Below are positions 8,250 through 16,945 of a stretch of 64,000 bases of DNA, piece after piece; the stretch's first letter is position 1, and every line of letters starts with the position of its first letter. Location of the stretch: NCBI RefSeq assembly GCF_031432215.1, contig NZ_JAVKGN010000001.1, positions 1 to 64,000 of the forward strand, given 5' to 3'. Below the pieces are notes generated by a model. That model saw only the letters and a program-made list of their open reading frames with translations, did no database searches and was not told the DNA's origin. Origin of the DNA: Halodesulfurarchaeum sp. HSR-GB. Lineage in GTDB: Archaea; Halobacteriota; Halobacteria; Halobacteriales; Halobacteriaceae. Made by a program: the position numbers and the translations under genes.

Positions 8250-9442
8250 GGCTTGTGCAGGTCGACCGACGGCTCGATGGACTGTATGTCTGCTGCCGCC
8301 GCGGCCTGTCTCGCCCAGCCCGGCAGTTCGTCTGGTTCGGCTCCCTCGACGCGTTCGATGGGAGCCTGGGTCTCGGGCTGGTCGGGCGCGATCCGATTAC
8401 ATCCCGCGTCGACGGTTGCAGTTTCGTAGGTGCCGATGGCCCGGGCTTTCGCGATGATCTCCTGTTTGTCCAGCGCGAGCAGCGGGCGGTGGACTGGCCA
8501 GTCGGTCACCCGATCGGTAACCTGGAGATTGGTCACCGTCTGACTGGACTTCTGACCGATCGACTCCCCGGTGACGATTCCGCGGGCCCCGGTCTCGGCA
8601 GCGATCTCCCCCGCGACCATGAGCATGAGCCGCCGGACTGAGAGCATCCGGGTGTCGCCAACCCGGGCGTCGAGGGCCTGGAGTGGCTCGCCGATCGGCG
8701 CGATCCGCAGCGACCAATCCTGGCCAGGTGCAAAGGCGGCCAGCCGCGAGACGGTCTCGATGGCTCGGGCGCGGTGGTCGGCCCCACCGTACGGCCCGAG
8801 ATCGAGATAGACGGGTATGACGGGTGCGCCACGCTTCATCGCGAGCCAGGCCGCCACTGGCGAGTCGATCCCGCCGCTCACCAGCGCGACCAGCGGTGCC
8901 TGGGTGCCGACGGGGAGCCCACCCGGCCCGTCGACCCGCTCGGTGAAGACGTAGGCCTCGCCGTCCCGCACTTCGACCTCGAAACGGTGATCGGGGTCGT
9001 CCAGATCGACTTCGGGCTCGAACTCGTCCGCGACGGCCGTCCAGATCGCGTCGCCCCCGACCCGGCCGACGTCCTGGCTCGTAAAGTCGTGGTCGCCGGC
9101 CCGGCTCGCGTCGACGGCAAACGAGCCCCCGTCGTAGGTCGCCCGCGCGGTCTCGGCCAGGGCCTCGCCAATCGCGTCGAGGGTCGGCTCGACGGTGCGT
9201 GCGGGGCTGGCCGACACGATCCCGAAAACGGTCGCCGCCGCCCTGGCGGCCATCTCGGGGTCCCGAGTCCGGACGAAGAGCCGGCCCCAGTGCTGCTCGA
9301 CGCGGCCGGGAACGTCCCAGACGTCGAGGGTCGCCTCGAGGTTCGCTGCCAAGGTCTCCTCCATCCAGGACTGGACCCGACTGGACTTGACCCCGATATC
9401 CCCGTGACGGACGATGACCACGTCCGCTCCCGGTACCTGCAT
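8246..9442 (-). CDS. thiI: tRNA 4-thiouridine synthase ThiI
   Basis: This 398-residue enzyme adenylates and thiolates uridine 8 of tRNA, and in some organisms also supplies sulfur for thiamine. The order is an N-terminal ferredoxin-like domain, a THUMP RNA-binding domain, then a PP-loop ATPase with SGGIDSPVA near residue 190 and GESIGQKSSQT later. There is no C-terminal rhodanese domain, as in other archaeal ThiI, so another persulfide carrier must serve. Start ATG is at 9440-9442. It is followed by a four-base overlap with the conserved gene downstream. Confidence 0.93.
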   Translation of the reverse strand: MQVPGADVVIVRHGDIGVKSSRVQSWMEETLAANLEATLDVWDVPGRVEQHWGRLFVRTRDPEMAARAAATVFGIVSASPARTVEPTLDAIGEALAETARATYDGGSFAVDASRAGDHDFTSQDVGRVGGDAIWTAVADEFEPEVDLDDPDHRFEVEVRDGEAYVFTERVDGPGGLPVGTQAPLVALVSGGIDSPVAAWLAMKRGAPVIPVYLDLGPYGGADHRARAIETVSRLAAFAPGQDWSLRIAPIGEPLQALDARVGDTRMLSVRRLMLMVAGEIAAETGARGIVTGESIGQKSSQTVTNLQVTDRVTDWPVHRPLLALDKQEIIAKARAIGTYETATVDAGCNRIAPDQPETQAPIERVEGAEPDELPGWARQAAAAADIQSIEPSVDLHKP

Positions 9443-9483
9443 ACCCCAAGAAAGACCCCGCGGTTAAAGCGCCCTTCGAAGGC

Positions 9484-10689
9484 TCAGAACGTGGATAGCT
9501 CGCCGCGGATGACCGCCGCGGTCAGGTCCTCCACGCTGGCCAGGGCGTCGTCCACGATCTGGCGAATCTCGGGGTCCACGTCGCCCAGTTCGTAGCCCGC
9601 CTCGGTAATGACGTGGAGGTCGGCGACGTGTGGCTGGTCGATCGGGCTCCCGATCTGACTGAGCAGCCGGACCCGGAGATCACGGATGCCCTCGACCTCT
9701 TCGACGACCTCCATGGCGATCTTCGTGGAGAGGAGGTTGTAGATCTTCCCGATGTGGTTGACCGGGTTCTTGCCGCTCGTGGCCTCCATGGACATCGACC
9801 GGTTCGGCGTGATCAGCCCGTTGGCCCGGTTCCCCCGGCCGACTGACCCATCGTCACCCTGTTCGGCGCTGGTGCCGGTCGTCGTGAGATAGATCGCCCC
9901 CGAAGCGGTGTCGTCCGCGGTGTTGACGTGCACCCGGACCTCCCGGTCCGTGTACTCGTAGGCCAGGTCGGTGACGTACGCCCGGATCGCGTCGATCTCG
10001 GCCTCGTAGGCCTCCATGTTCGGAACGTAAGTGTCCACGAGCGCCGCGGCGACGGTGAGATCGATCGTCGACCCCTCGCGCTTGCCCATCACCTTGATGT
10101 CCTGGCCCAGCGCGGGGTGGTCCTCGCCGAAGTCCTCGATCAGCCGTCGCTCGGTGTTGTACACGATCTGTTCGGTTTCCGAGAGCGGGGCGTGACCGAC
10201 GCCGAAACTCGTGTCGTTGGCCATCGGAACGGTTCCGCCGTCCTCGGAGAAGACCTCCTGGAGGTCCCCCGAGCCCTCGCCGAGTCGAACGTCCACGATG
10301 ACGTCCGTTTCGAGATCGAGGTTGGGCAGGTTCTCCCGGAGGTAGTTCCGGGCCGCCTTCAGGGCGATCGAGTCGACGGGGATCTCCTGGCCCTCGTAGC
10401 GTTTCGTGGCGCGGCCGACGATGAGGATGTAGATCGGCTCGACGACCTCGCCACCGCCGAAGGCCGGGGCGGCGTCACCGGCGACCAGCTGGGTCTCGTC
10501 GGTGTTGTAGTGAAGGACTTTCCCGACGCGGTCGAGATACGCCTGCGCAAGCGCCCGAGAGACGGCCTCGGCGATGCCGTCACAGATCGAGTCGGGGTGG
10601 CCGATCCCCTTTCGTTCGACGATCTCGATCTCCTGGTCCTCGACCGCGCCCCGGTCGAGGGACTGGATGCGGATGTTCCGATCGGTCAT
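9484..10689 (-). CDS. mat: Archaeal S-adenosylmethionine synthetase
   Basis: This 401-residue enzyme makes SAM from methionine and ATP. It is the archaeal MAT family, divergent from bacterial MetK: an N-terminal [14 protein letters not shown] block, a [11 protein letters not shown] segment, [11 protein letters not shown] and [14 protein letters not shown] are its typical motifs. Length and both ends match the family. It has its own upstream region (10690-10760) and lies just upstream of thiI on the minus strand. Confidence 0.95.
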   Translation of the reverse strand: MTDRNIRIQSLDRGAVEDQEIEIVERKGIGHPDSICDGIAEAVSRALAQAYLDRVGKVLHYNTDETQLVAGDAAPAFGGGEVVEPIYILIVGRATKRYEGQEIPVDSIALKAARNYLRENLPNLDLETDVIVDVRLGEGSGDLQEVFSEDGGTVPMANDTSFGVGHAPLSETEQIVYNTERRLIEDFGEDHPALGQDIKVMGKREGSTIDLTVAAALVDTYVPNMEAYEAEIDAIRAYVTDLAYEYTDREVRVHVNTADDTASGAIYLTTTGTSAEQGDDGSVGRGNRANGLITPNRSMSMEATSGKNPVNHIGKIYNLLSTKIAMEVVEEVEGIRDLRVRLLSQIGSPIDQPHVADLHVITEAGYELGDVDPEIRQIVDDALASVEDLTAAVIRGELSTF

Positions 10690-10761
10690 TGGAGAACCTA
10701 TCCGATGGCCGCTCCTATAACTTGCGAAAACTTATTTGTCGGCGCTTATGTCCCTGGTGCA

Positions 10762-11298
10762 TCAGTCGTCCAGGAGCATTCCGAGGTACGAACGGCGGAT
10801 CTGAGCCTCGGGGTCGAGATCGAGGCGCGAGAGGACCGCTGCGACGGCCTCCCGGGTCGCTGCGAGGTCGGCTTCCCTGGCCTCGGCTTCGGCCTCCACG
10901 AACTCTCCGAGTCCCGAGACCGTATCGAGGGAGACGACGATCCCGTCGAGTTCGAAGCGTTCGCGGGTCTTCTCGACGGTCGCAGCCGGTTCGAATCCCA
11001 GGGCCGAAAGGGCCGCCTGCATCTCCTCGCGGGAGCCGACGGTCGTCTCGAACTCCTGGCGGGTTTTCGACGTGGCATCGACCTTCGGCCCCTTGTAGGT
11101 GAGTGCCGTGGTCGTCCCCTCGGGATCAGTCTCCTCGCGCAATCGGAGGGCTTCGTCCCGGGCCGCAAAATCGCGGTGCGGGGCGTCGAAGTACACGTCG
11201 ACCTGCTCCACACGCCCCAGGGAGCGGGCTCCTTCCCGCTCCAGGGCCGCCCGAACAGGCTCGTGGGCTGCCTGTACCTTCATCTCGACTTCGTACAT
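10762..11298 (-). CDS. CYTH-domain (class IV adenylate cyclase-like) protein
   Basis: This 178-residue protein has the CYTH signature E-x-E-x-K at the N-terminus (YEVEMKV). Further charged strands form the triphosphate tunnel (LRLREE, LTYKGPK, SLDTVSGLGEFVEAE). The fold covers CyaB adenylate cyclases, thiamine triphosphatase and inorganic triphosphatases, so the exact substrate is open. Haloarchaeal members are usually annotated as class IV adenylate cyclase. It is a single domain without HD or CHAD partners. It lies between MAT and the Nramp-like gene on the minus strand. Confidence 0.85.
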   Translation of the reverse strand: MYEVEMKVQAAHEPVRAALEREGARSLGRVEQVDVYFDAPHRDFAARDEALRLREETDPEGTTTALTYKGPKVDATSKTRQEFETTVGSREEMQAALSALGFEPAATVEKTRERFELDGIVVSLDTVSGLGEFVEAEAEAREADLAATREAVAAVLSRLDLDPEAQIRRSYLGMLLDD

Positions 11299-11340
11299 GC
11301 CCGGCCGGAGGGGCCCGGGGTAGAAAAGTGCGGGTTTCGA

Positions 11341-12702
11341 TCAGCCGACGAGGCCGAGTCGACTCATTCCGCCCATGATGCCAAAGCCGAGCACGAGCAA
11401 CATTGTGACGGCATAATAGATCGTGTGGGCCCGGTCGGGCTGGAAGGCCTCGGGGAGGTGTTTCCGGACGATGTAGTAGTTCGCGAAGTAGAAGAAGACC
11501 TGGAGGATCGCCATCAGCGCGGCGGAGAACACCATCAGGGTGACCGGCAACTGCCCGATGACCAGGATCGGAATCACACTCGCCGTCCCCATGAGCAGGA
11601 TGAACCCGCGACGGAGGCGGTCGGTGTCCATCTCACGTTCCAGCACGAGCGGGAGCGTGTCGGCGTTGACCCGAGCGGCTCCGTCCATGACCGTGATGAC
11701 GGTGGAGTAAAGCGCCGCGAACGCGCCGACGACCACCAGGTAGAACGTCCAGTCACCGAAGCCCTCCTGGAGAATGCTCCCGATCGCGATCGCGAGGTTC
11801 TGATCCTGTGGCGGCGTGGGATAGAGGACGGAGGTCGCCAAGAGAATCATGCTCACGAGGAGGAGGAAGCTAAAGCCGAAGGCGACCCGGAAGTCCCGGG
11901 TCCCGGTCCGCATCCAGCTCGCGATGTACTCCCGGAAGCGCTCGTCGGTCGGGTCATAATCCTTGCGGCGCAGGGCCCGTGCGCCCTGCTCTTTCGCGAG
12001 ACTCCAGCTCCCGATCGTGACGGTGGTGCTCAGCCCGGTCGGGGCGTACCCCGCGAGGGCGGCGAAGATGCCCAGGAAGGCCGGCGCGGTCAGATCGGGC
12101 ACCGAGAAGGCCGTCTCGGCGACCAGGGATGGCGACGGGGGCGAGACGAACACGCCCAGGACGATGAGGCCGCCGAGCACGAGGACGAAGAGTTTCATCA
12201 GGTTCTCGATCCAGGCATAGCGGGAGACGATGGTCAGGGCCACCGCGAAGCCGATCAACAGGAGATACAGTTGAATGGCCGAAAGCGAGGGCACCAGTGC
12301 CGCGAGGAAGGTCGCCGCGCTGAAGCCGACCGAGGCGAGGATGACCGTCCAGCCCACCAGGTAGACCAGCATCGTGAAGACCTGTCCCCAGTGGTCCGGC
12401 CCGGGGAGGTCCCCGTAGCCCTCAACTGGATTGCGCCCGATCCCGTAGTTGTACCGGATGCCCAGTTCCCAGCCCCCGTACTTCGCCAGGTAGATGATCG
12501 CGATAACCCAGACCCCGAACATCCCGTAGAGGCCACCGAGGGTCGGCGCCAGGACGATGTGACTGCCGCCGATTCCAAGCAGCGCCCAGAGAAGCGACGG
12601 GCCCAGGTGCTCGCGGATAAATCCGGGCCAGTCCTCCTCGGGATACGTAAGTTCGGGCATGTCCTCGGCTGTGGACTCACCCGACGCGTCGGCTGATGAC
12701 AT
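11341..12702 (-). CDS. Nramp-fold transporter lacking canonical metal-site motifs
   Basis: This 453-residue membrane protein has about eleven hydrophobic helices and overall Nramp (SLC11) similarity, including the GPSLLWALLGIG opening of TM1. The DPGN metal motif expected in TM1 is absent; the position reads GSHIVLAPT. The MPHN motif expected in TM6 is replaced by GYAPTGLST. Canonical Mn/Fe transport is therefore unlikely; Mg-type or other substrates are possible. An acidic ~30-residue N-terminal tail precedes TM1. The start is the ATG at 12700-12702, divergent from the FKBP gene. Confidence 0.8.
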   Translation of the reverse strand: MSSADASGESTAEDMPELTYPEEDWPGFIREHLGPSLLWALLGIGGSHIVLAPTLGGLYGMFGVWVIAIIYLAKYGGWELGIRYNYGIGRNPVEGYGDLPGPDHWGQVFTMLVYLVGWTVILASVGFSAATFLAALVPSLSAIQLYLLLIGFAVALTIVSRYAWIENLMKLFVLVLGGLIVLGVFVSPPSPSLVAETAFSVPDLTAPAFLGIFAALAGYAPTGLSTTVTIGSWSLAKEQGARALRRKDYDPTDERFREYIASWMRTGTRDFRVAFGFSFLLLVSMILLATSVLYPTPPQDQNLAIAIGSILQEGFGDWTFYLVVVGAFAALYSTVITVMDGAARVNADTLPLVLEREMDTDRLRRGFILLMGTASVIPILVIGQLPVTLMVFSAALMAILQVFFYFANYYIVRKHLPEAFQPDRAHTIYYAVTMLLVLGFGIMGGMSRLGLVG

Positions 12703-12776
12703 GAGTGTCTGTGACCTTGTCACGGGCAGGGGTCTAAACGTTGCGATGCGACGGAGCGGCTGTGGTCGGACCGTGA

Positions 12777-12785
12777 TTCTTAAGG
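12777..12785 (+). promoter_or_regulatory. TATA-like element for the FKBP gene
   Basis: The AT-rich TTCTTAAGG stands out in GC-rich sequence 24 nt before the ATG at 12809, the spacing expected for an archaeal TATA box with a leaderless or near-leaderless transcript. No Shine-Dalgarno motif precedes the start. Confidence 0.5.
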
Positions 12786-12808
12786 GTCGAACGGGACTCC
12801 CTTGGGGT

Positions 12809-13729
12809 ATGAGTGACGAACAGACGGCCGAATCGGCCGATGATGCGGCGGAGACCGCCGAGGAGTCGGGACTCCAGAACGGCGACTTCGTAAAAGTGGC
12901 GTACACCGCCCGAACAGTCGAGGGCGGCGACCTCGTGGACACGACCGACGAAGAGATTGCAGAAGAAGAGGGCGTCGACACGGAGGGCCAGGAGTTCGCC
13001 CCGCGTACGATCGTGCTGGGTGACGGTCACCTCTTCCCCGCCGTCGAGTCCGACATCGTGGGCCAGGAGGTCGGTGACTCCGGCAGCGTCGTCGTGCCCG
13101 CCACCGAAGCCTTCGGCGAGTACAACGAGGACGAAGTCCGGACGGTCAGCGCCGAGAAGATCCCGGAGGACGACCGTTACCCCGGCGCACACGTCGACGT
13201 CGACGGACAGCACGGCCACGTCGAGACGATCATCGGCGGCCGCGCCCGCGTGGACTTCAACCACCCGCTGGCCGGCGAGGACGTCGAGTACGAGTACGAG
13301 ATCCTCGACACCGTCGAGGACCAGGTCGAACAGGCCACGGGCCTGCTCCAGACCTTCTTCGACGTCGAACTGGACATGCACCTCGCGACCGACGAGGTCG
13401 AGGAGGAAGTCGAAGTCGAGGACGACGACGGCGAGACCGAAACGGAGCTCCAGACCGTCGAGAAGGAGACCCTCTACATCGAGAGCAACCCACAACTGCA
13501 GTTCAACCAGCAGTGGATGATGTCCAAACAGCAGATCCTCGGTGACGTCATCGAGAAGCTGGACATCGATCGGGTCATCGTCCAGGAGATCATCGACGGC
13601 GCGCCCGCGATGCCCGGCATGGGTGGCATGGGCGGCGGACTCGGCGACATCGAGGCGTCCCTCGAAGACGCCGACGTCGACGCCGACGAGATCATGGACG
13701 AACTCGACGTGGACGAACTCGAGGAGTAA
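12809..13729 (+). CDS. FKBP-type peptidyl-prolyl isomerase (long archaeal type)
   Basis: This 306-residue cytoplasmic protein combines a SlyD-like FKBP domain with the insert-in-flap chaperone domain (residues ~25-170; GDFVKVAYTART opening, FPAVESDIVGQ, VDFNHPLAG signature). The archaeal C-terminal extension follows. It ends in a Met/Gly-rich PGMGGMGGG stretch and an acidic tail. It accelerates proline isomerisation and helps fold proteins. An acidic ~20-residue N-terminus precedes the domain. A TATA-like element 24 nt upstream suggests a leaderless transcript. Its stop directly abuts that of the convergent RAD55-like gene. Confidence 0.92.
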   Translation: MSDEQTAESADDAAETAEESGLQNGDFVKVAYTARTVEGGDLVDTTDEEIAEEEGVDTEGQEFAPRTIVLGDGHLFPAVESDIVGQEVGDSGSVVVPATEAFGEYNEDEVRTVSAEKIPEDDRYPGAHVDVDGQHGHVETIIGGRARVDFNHPLAGEDVEYEYEILDTVEDQVEQATGLLQTFFDVELDMHLATDEVEEEVEVEDDDGETETELQTVEKETLYIESNPQLQFNQQWMMSKQQILGDVIEKLDIDRVIVQEIIDGAPAMPGMGGMGGGLGDIEASLEDADVDADEIMDELDVDELEE

Positions 13730-14383
13730 TCAGGCGATATCCCGGCTCGTATCGACCCGCACCCGCTCGGTGAGGTCGAGTTTGATCGACTCGCTGGGAA
13801 TCTTCCCGCCGCGATACTTCTGCACGGTGAGCCGACTGTCTATCTCGCTGCCCTTTCGATCGACATCGAGATCCAGCACCACGTCCGCCATGTGCTGGGT
13901 GGTCTCCCGGTGTGCGGGCGGGTTCGGCCCCTCCAGGGCGTGCAGGAAGGCGATCCCGCCCGTGTTGATCATGTGGTTTCGAATCTCGTTGAGCAGTTGC
14001 TCGTAGCGGGCCCGATCGGCCCGTTCGAGGGGGTCGATGGGATCGATGATCACCGTCATGCCCTCGAAGGCGTTGCGAACGGCCCGGCGAGTCGAGTCGA
14101 TCGGATCCTCGCCAGTCACGAGTTCGATCTTCGGCTCGCCAGTCGGTGCCTTGGCGGCCTCGATCGCGTCCGCGACGGCGTCCTCGGTCCGAATGGTGGT
14201 GAGATACAGCGTCTCCCGAGGCCGGGTCAACTCGTAGAGAAGCAACTCTCCCTGGCTCGCGGCGGGGGCCTGGTAGGCGACGACGCTCCCGGCCGGGAGC
14301 CCGCCGGCGAGTTCGCGGTCGAGGACCTCGACCCCGGTGGAGAGTTTCTCCGCCATCCCCTGAACCGTCGGTTCCCTGGACAT
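13730..14383 (-). CDS. RAD55/KaiC-like protein with degenerate P-loop
   Basis: This 217-residue protein has RecA-superfamily architecture of the RAD55/KaiC type: STGVEVLDRELAGGLPAGSVV opens the fold and TVIIDPIDPLE gives a Walker B-like strand. At the Walker A position the sequence is YQAPAASQGELL, without Gly-Lys-Thr/Ser, so ATP hydrolysis is doubtful. It starts inside the stop codon of the MinD-like gene (TAATG), so the pair is translationally coupled. A regulatory or scaffold role with that ATPase is inference. Confidence 0.78.
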   Translation of the reverse strand: MSREPTVQGMAEKLSTGVEVLDRELAGGLPAGSVVAYQAPAASQGELLLYELTRPRETLYLTTIRTEDAVADAIEAAKAPTGEPKIELVTGEDPIDSTRRAVRNAFEGMTVIIDPIDPLERADRARYEQLLNEIRNHMINTGGIAFLHALEGPNPPAHRETTQHMADVVLDLDVDRKGSEIDSRLTVQKYRGGKIPSESIKLDLTERVRVDTSRDIA

Positions 14384-14994
14384 TAAGCGTTCGCCCACTC
14401 GTCGAGGAGTCGATCGTACGCCACGCGAGCCTGCTCGTGGGCGATCGGGTCCGATACCGACGGGATGGGCAACAGCGGCTCCACCCCAAGTGCTTTTTCG
14501 ACCGACGCCGGCACGTCCGCGGCACGGCTGAGAATTGCCCCGGCGACGGGCGCATCGACGGCGCGACTCATTCGGATCGACTTCACGCTATCCGTAACGG
14601 CCGCGGGGGTCTGCCGGGCGACGACGACCGCAGCGTCGGCGTGTCGCAGCGGCGTCACCGCGCGCTCGTCGGCCCCGGCAGCCCCATCGAGAATCACTGG
14701 GCGGTCGGTCCGGACCTGTCGGAGCGCGCGTTCCAGATCGGTCCCGGGGGTGGCCCCGACGATCGACACGCCGGGATAGCGTTCGGCGGGCGTGGCCGCC
14801 TCCTCGATCGGCGTGCCCGCTGCGAGAGCGGTCAGCCCGGAATCATCAGTACCCGCCCGAATATGCAAGTTCGGCATGTCCACGTCCGCGTCGAGGACGA
14901 TCGGATCGCGACGGCGCTCGGCGAGCGCGACGGCCAGTCCCAGCGCGGTCGTCGTCTTGCCGGTGCCACCCTTTCCCCCAGTCACGGCGAGCAT
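14383..14994 (-). CDS. MinD/ParA-family P-loop ATPase
   Basis: This 203-residue ATPase has the deviant Walker A motif GGKGGTGKTT at residues 6-15, a switch segment (LDADVDMPNLH) and a Walker B-like VILDGAAG. It lacks an evident C-terminal amphipathic membrane helix, so it resembles orphan haloarchaeal MinD-like proteins rather than cell-division MinD. The start is the ATG at 14992-14994, because the deviant Walker motif must be near the N-terminus. It is coupled by a one-base overlap to the RAD55-like gene. The cargo or target is unknown. Confidence 0.85.
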   Translation of the reverse strand: MLAVTGGKGGTGKTTTALGLAVALAERRRDPIVLDADVDMPNLHIRAGTDDSGLTALAAGTPIEEAATPAERYPGVSIVGATPGTDLERALRQVRTDRPVILDGAAGADERAVTPLRHADAAVVVARQTPAAVTDSVKSIRMSRAVDAPVAGAILSRAADVPASVEKALGVEPLLPIPSVSDPIAHEQARVAYDRLLDEWANA

Positions 14995-15089
14995 GAACCC
15001 CACTGGCCCGGTCCTCCCTGAAAAAGGGCCGGCCGGGGCGTGCCCACCAAACGGGAGATTCAAGACCGTTCCACGAGCGAGTGAGAGTA

Positions 15090-15989
15090 ATGCGTCACGA
15101 GCACGTGATCTCCGCGAAACAGTTCTCGCGGGCGGATATCGAGGCGGTGTTGGACCGGGCCGCCGACTTCGCCGCCGACCCGCAGGCAGCAAGCGGACAC
15201 GAGGGGGCCCTGCTCGCACTCGCCTTCTTCGAACCCAGCACCCGAACGAAGATGAGTTTCGAGACGGCCATCAAGCGCCTGGGCGGGGACACGATCGACA
15301 TGGGACCGGTCGAGTTCTCGAGTGTGAGCAAAGGGGAAACGCTCGCGGATACGCTCCGGGTCATCGAGGGGTATGCCGACGGGATCGTGTTGCGTCATCC
15401 GATGGAGGGGGCGGCAACGATGGCCTCGGAGTTCGTCGACGTCCCGCTTTTCAATGCGGGAGACGGCGCCGGCCAGCACCCGACCCAGACGTTGCTCGAC
15501 CTGTTCACCATCCGGGAGGAAGTCGGACTCGATGATCTCACTATCGGGATCATGGGCGACCTGAAGTACGGCCGCACCGTCCACTCCCTCGCCCAGTCGC
15601 TGACGAACTTCGACACCCGACAGCACTTCATCAGCCCCGACTCCCTTCGACTCCCCAGGAGTGTCCGATATGACCTCCACGAACAGGGTGCGCAGGTCCG
15701 CGAACACGAGGGCTACGAGGAGATCCTCTCGGAACTCGACGTGCTCTATGTCACCCGGATCCAGCGCGAGCGGTTCCCCGACGAGGACGAGTACCACGCC
15801 GTCGCCGGCAAGTACCGTCTCGACGCCGAGACCATCCGCGAGTACAACGAAGACCTGACCGTCCTCCACCCGCTTCCCCGGGTCGACGAGATCGCAGCGG
15901 ACGTGGATGACCTGCCAGGTGCGACGTACTTCGAACAGGCCCACAACGGCGTGCCAGTCCGAATGGCACTCCTGGATATGCTACTATGA
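15090..15989 (+). CDS. pyrB: Aspartate carbamoyltransferase catalytic subunit (PyrB)
   Basis: This 299-residue enzyme joins carbamoyl phosphate and aspartate, the first committed pyrimidine step. The carbamoyl-phosphate motif [12 protein letters not shown] is near residue 50, and [11 protein letters not shown] and [10 protein letters not shown] complete the active site. The ATG at 15090 is preferred to a GTG three codons upstream because the family begins MRHEHVIS. The gene overlaps pyrI by four bases (ATGA), matching the paired catalytic and regulatory subunits of the enzyme. Confidence 0.96.
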   Translation: MRHEHVISAKQFSRADIEAVLDRAADFAADPQAASGHEGALLALAFFEPSTRTKMSFETAIKRLGGDTIDMGPVEFSSVSKGETLADTLRVIEGYADGIVLRHPMEGAATMASEFVDVPLFNAGDGAGQHPTQTLLDLFTIREEVGLDDLTIGIMGDLKYGRTVHSLAQSLTNFDTRQHFISPDSLRLPRSVRYDLHEQGAQVREHEGYEEILSELDVLYVTRIQRERFPDEDEYHAVAGKYRLDAETIREYNEDLTVLHPLPRVDEIAADVDDLPGATYFEQAHNGVPVRMALLDMLL

Positions 15990-16450
15990 CCCAGCCAGAC
16001 ACCGAACTCCGCGTGAGCAAGATCGAGAACGGGACCGTCATCGACCACGTCACCGCCGGCGAAGCCCTCCGGGTACTTGGCATCCTCGGCATCGACGGCA
16101 CCGAGGGGGAGACAGTGAGTGTCGGCATCAACGTCCCGAGCGATCGTCTCGGGCGCAAAGACGTGGTGAAAGTCGAGGGGATGGAACTCAGCCAGGACGA
16201 GGTGGACGTGCTCTCCCTGATCGCGCCGGATGCCACCATCAACATCATCCGGGAGTACGAGGTCATCGAGAAGTCCCGGGTCGATCGGCCCGAATCAGTG
16301 GTCGGCGTGCTCACCTGTCCGAACACCAACTGCATCACCAACGCGGGCGAACCGGTGAACACACACTTTGACGTGCTTGATACCGGCGTACAGTGTCGCT
16401 ACTGCGAGACCATCATTCGGGAGAACATCACCGACCACATCGAGACCTAG
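15986..16450 (+). CDS. pyrI: Aspartate carbamoyltransferase regulatory subunit (PyrI)
   Basis: This 154-residue regulatory chain binds nucleotide effectors (CTP/ATP) through its N-terminal allosteric domain. It contacts PyrB through a C-terminal zinc domain whose four Cys ligands are visible as CPNTNC and CRYCE (residues ~110-145). It overlaps pyrB by four bases, so the two are made together. Full family length. Confidence 0.96.
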   Translation: MTQPDTELRVSKIENGTVIDHVTAGEALRVLGILGIDGTEGETVSVGINVPSDRLGRKDVVKVEGMELSQDEVDVLSLIAPDATINIIREYEVIEKSRVDRPESVVGVLTCPNTNCITNAGEPVNTHFDVLDTGVQCRYCETIIRENITDHIET

Positions 16451-16471
16451 GCGACCCCGCTCGCCAGAAAG

Positions 16472-16479
16472 TGTATAAC
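16472..16479 (+). promoter_or_regulatory. TATA box of the 35-residue membrane protein gene
   Basis: TGTATAAC lies 23-30 nt before the ATG at 16502, the normal archaeal distance for transcription to start at or just before the start codon. It is followed immediately by a perfect 19-bp palindrome. Confidence 0.6.
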
Positions 16480-16483
16480 GTAT

Positions 16484-16502
16484 TACCACTTAGTAAGTGG
16501 TA
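16484..16502. promoter_or_regulatory. Perfect 19-bp palindrome at the transcription/translation start
   Basis: Arms TACCACTTA (16484-16492) and TAAGTGGTA (16494-16502) are exact reverse complements around a single central G. The last base is the A of the ATG start codon of the 35-residue protein. Its position between TATA box and start codon is that of a repressor operator. In RNA it could instead form a hairpin occluding the start. Confidence 0.6.
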
Positions 16503-16609
16503 TGGGACGCACAATCCTCAAAGTCGGCGTCGCGCTCATCCTGATCGCCCTGGTCTGGAAGCTTGTACTGGGCCGAGAAGACGAAGAGACCATCGACCGC
16601 ATCGACTGA
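16502..16609 (+). CDS. 35-residue single-pass membrane protein
   Basis: A short gene encoding a 35-residue protein: a hydrophobic helix at about residues 6-23 (VGVALILIALVWKLVLG) followed by an acidic tail (EDEETIDRID). The helix and acidic tail, the TATA box 23 nt upstream and a palindrome ending at the start codon all support a real gene. There is no Shine-Dalgarno motif. I do not recognise a family with known function. Small single-pass proteins often regulate larger membrane complexes, but no partner is indicated here. Confidence 0.65.
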   Translation: MGRTILKVGVALILIALVWKLVLGREDEETIDRID

Positions 16610-16744
16610 CGACCACGGCGACGGACGAGTTCGAATTTTCACCCGGTTCTCGAGCCACGAGTCCCCGACCAGCACCAGCAGTTCGAATCGGTCACCGGAA
16701 AAGAGACCGGTTGACTTTAATGAGCCGGGGAAATATCCCGTGAT

Positions 16745-16939
16745 ATGCCATTCGAAGAAGACGACGAGGTGCTCCTGCACGACGAGCACAGCGAGTTCGA
16801 CGGCGAGATCGGGACCGTGACACAGGTCGTCGAGACCATGTTCGGCGACGCCAACTACACCGTGTCCTTCGAGGACGGCCAGGAGGCCGGCGTCCCCGAG
16901 GACCACCTCGAGGCCGCCCCCGAGGAGACCGACGACTGA
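16745..16939 (+). CDS. Small acidic SH3-like protein, conserved in haloarchaea
   Basis: This 64-residue, highly acidic protein has a likely small beta-barrel: DEVLLHDEHSEFDGEIGTV then YTVSFEDGQEAGVPEDHL, reminiscent of DUF1918/KOW-type SH3 barrels. Such barrels often bind nucleic acid or protein, but no function is established. The AT-rich CTTTAAT 20-25 nt upstream may be its TATA box. The exosome-associated gene follows only 6 nt downstream, so it may share a transcript with RNA-processing genes. Confidence 0.7.
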   Translation: MPFEEDDEVLLHDEHSEFDGEIGTVTQVVETMFGDANYTVSFEDGQEAGVPEDHLEAAPEETDD

Positions 16940-16945
16940 GCGGGC

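Noticed and set aside
9928-12696. Very long open frame (~920 codons) on the plus strand
   Set aside because: It lies antisense to methionine adenosyltransferase, the CYTH protein and the Nramp-like gene, all with clear family motifs. Its translation has no recognisable domain and reflects high GC codon bias.
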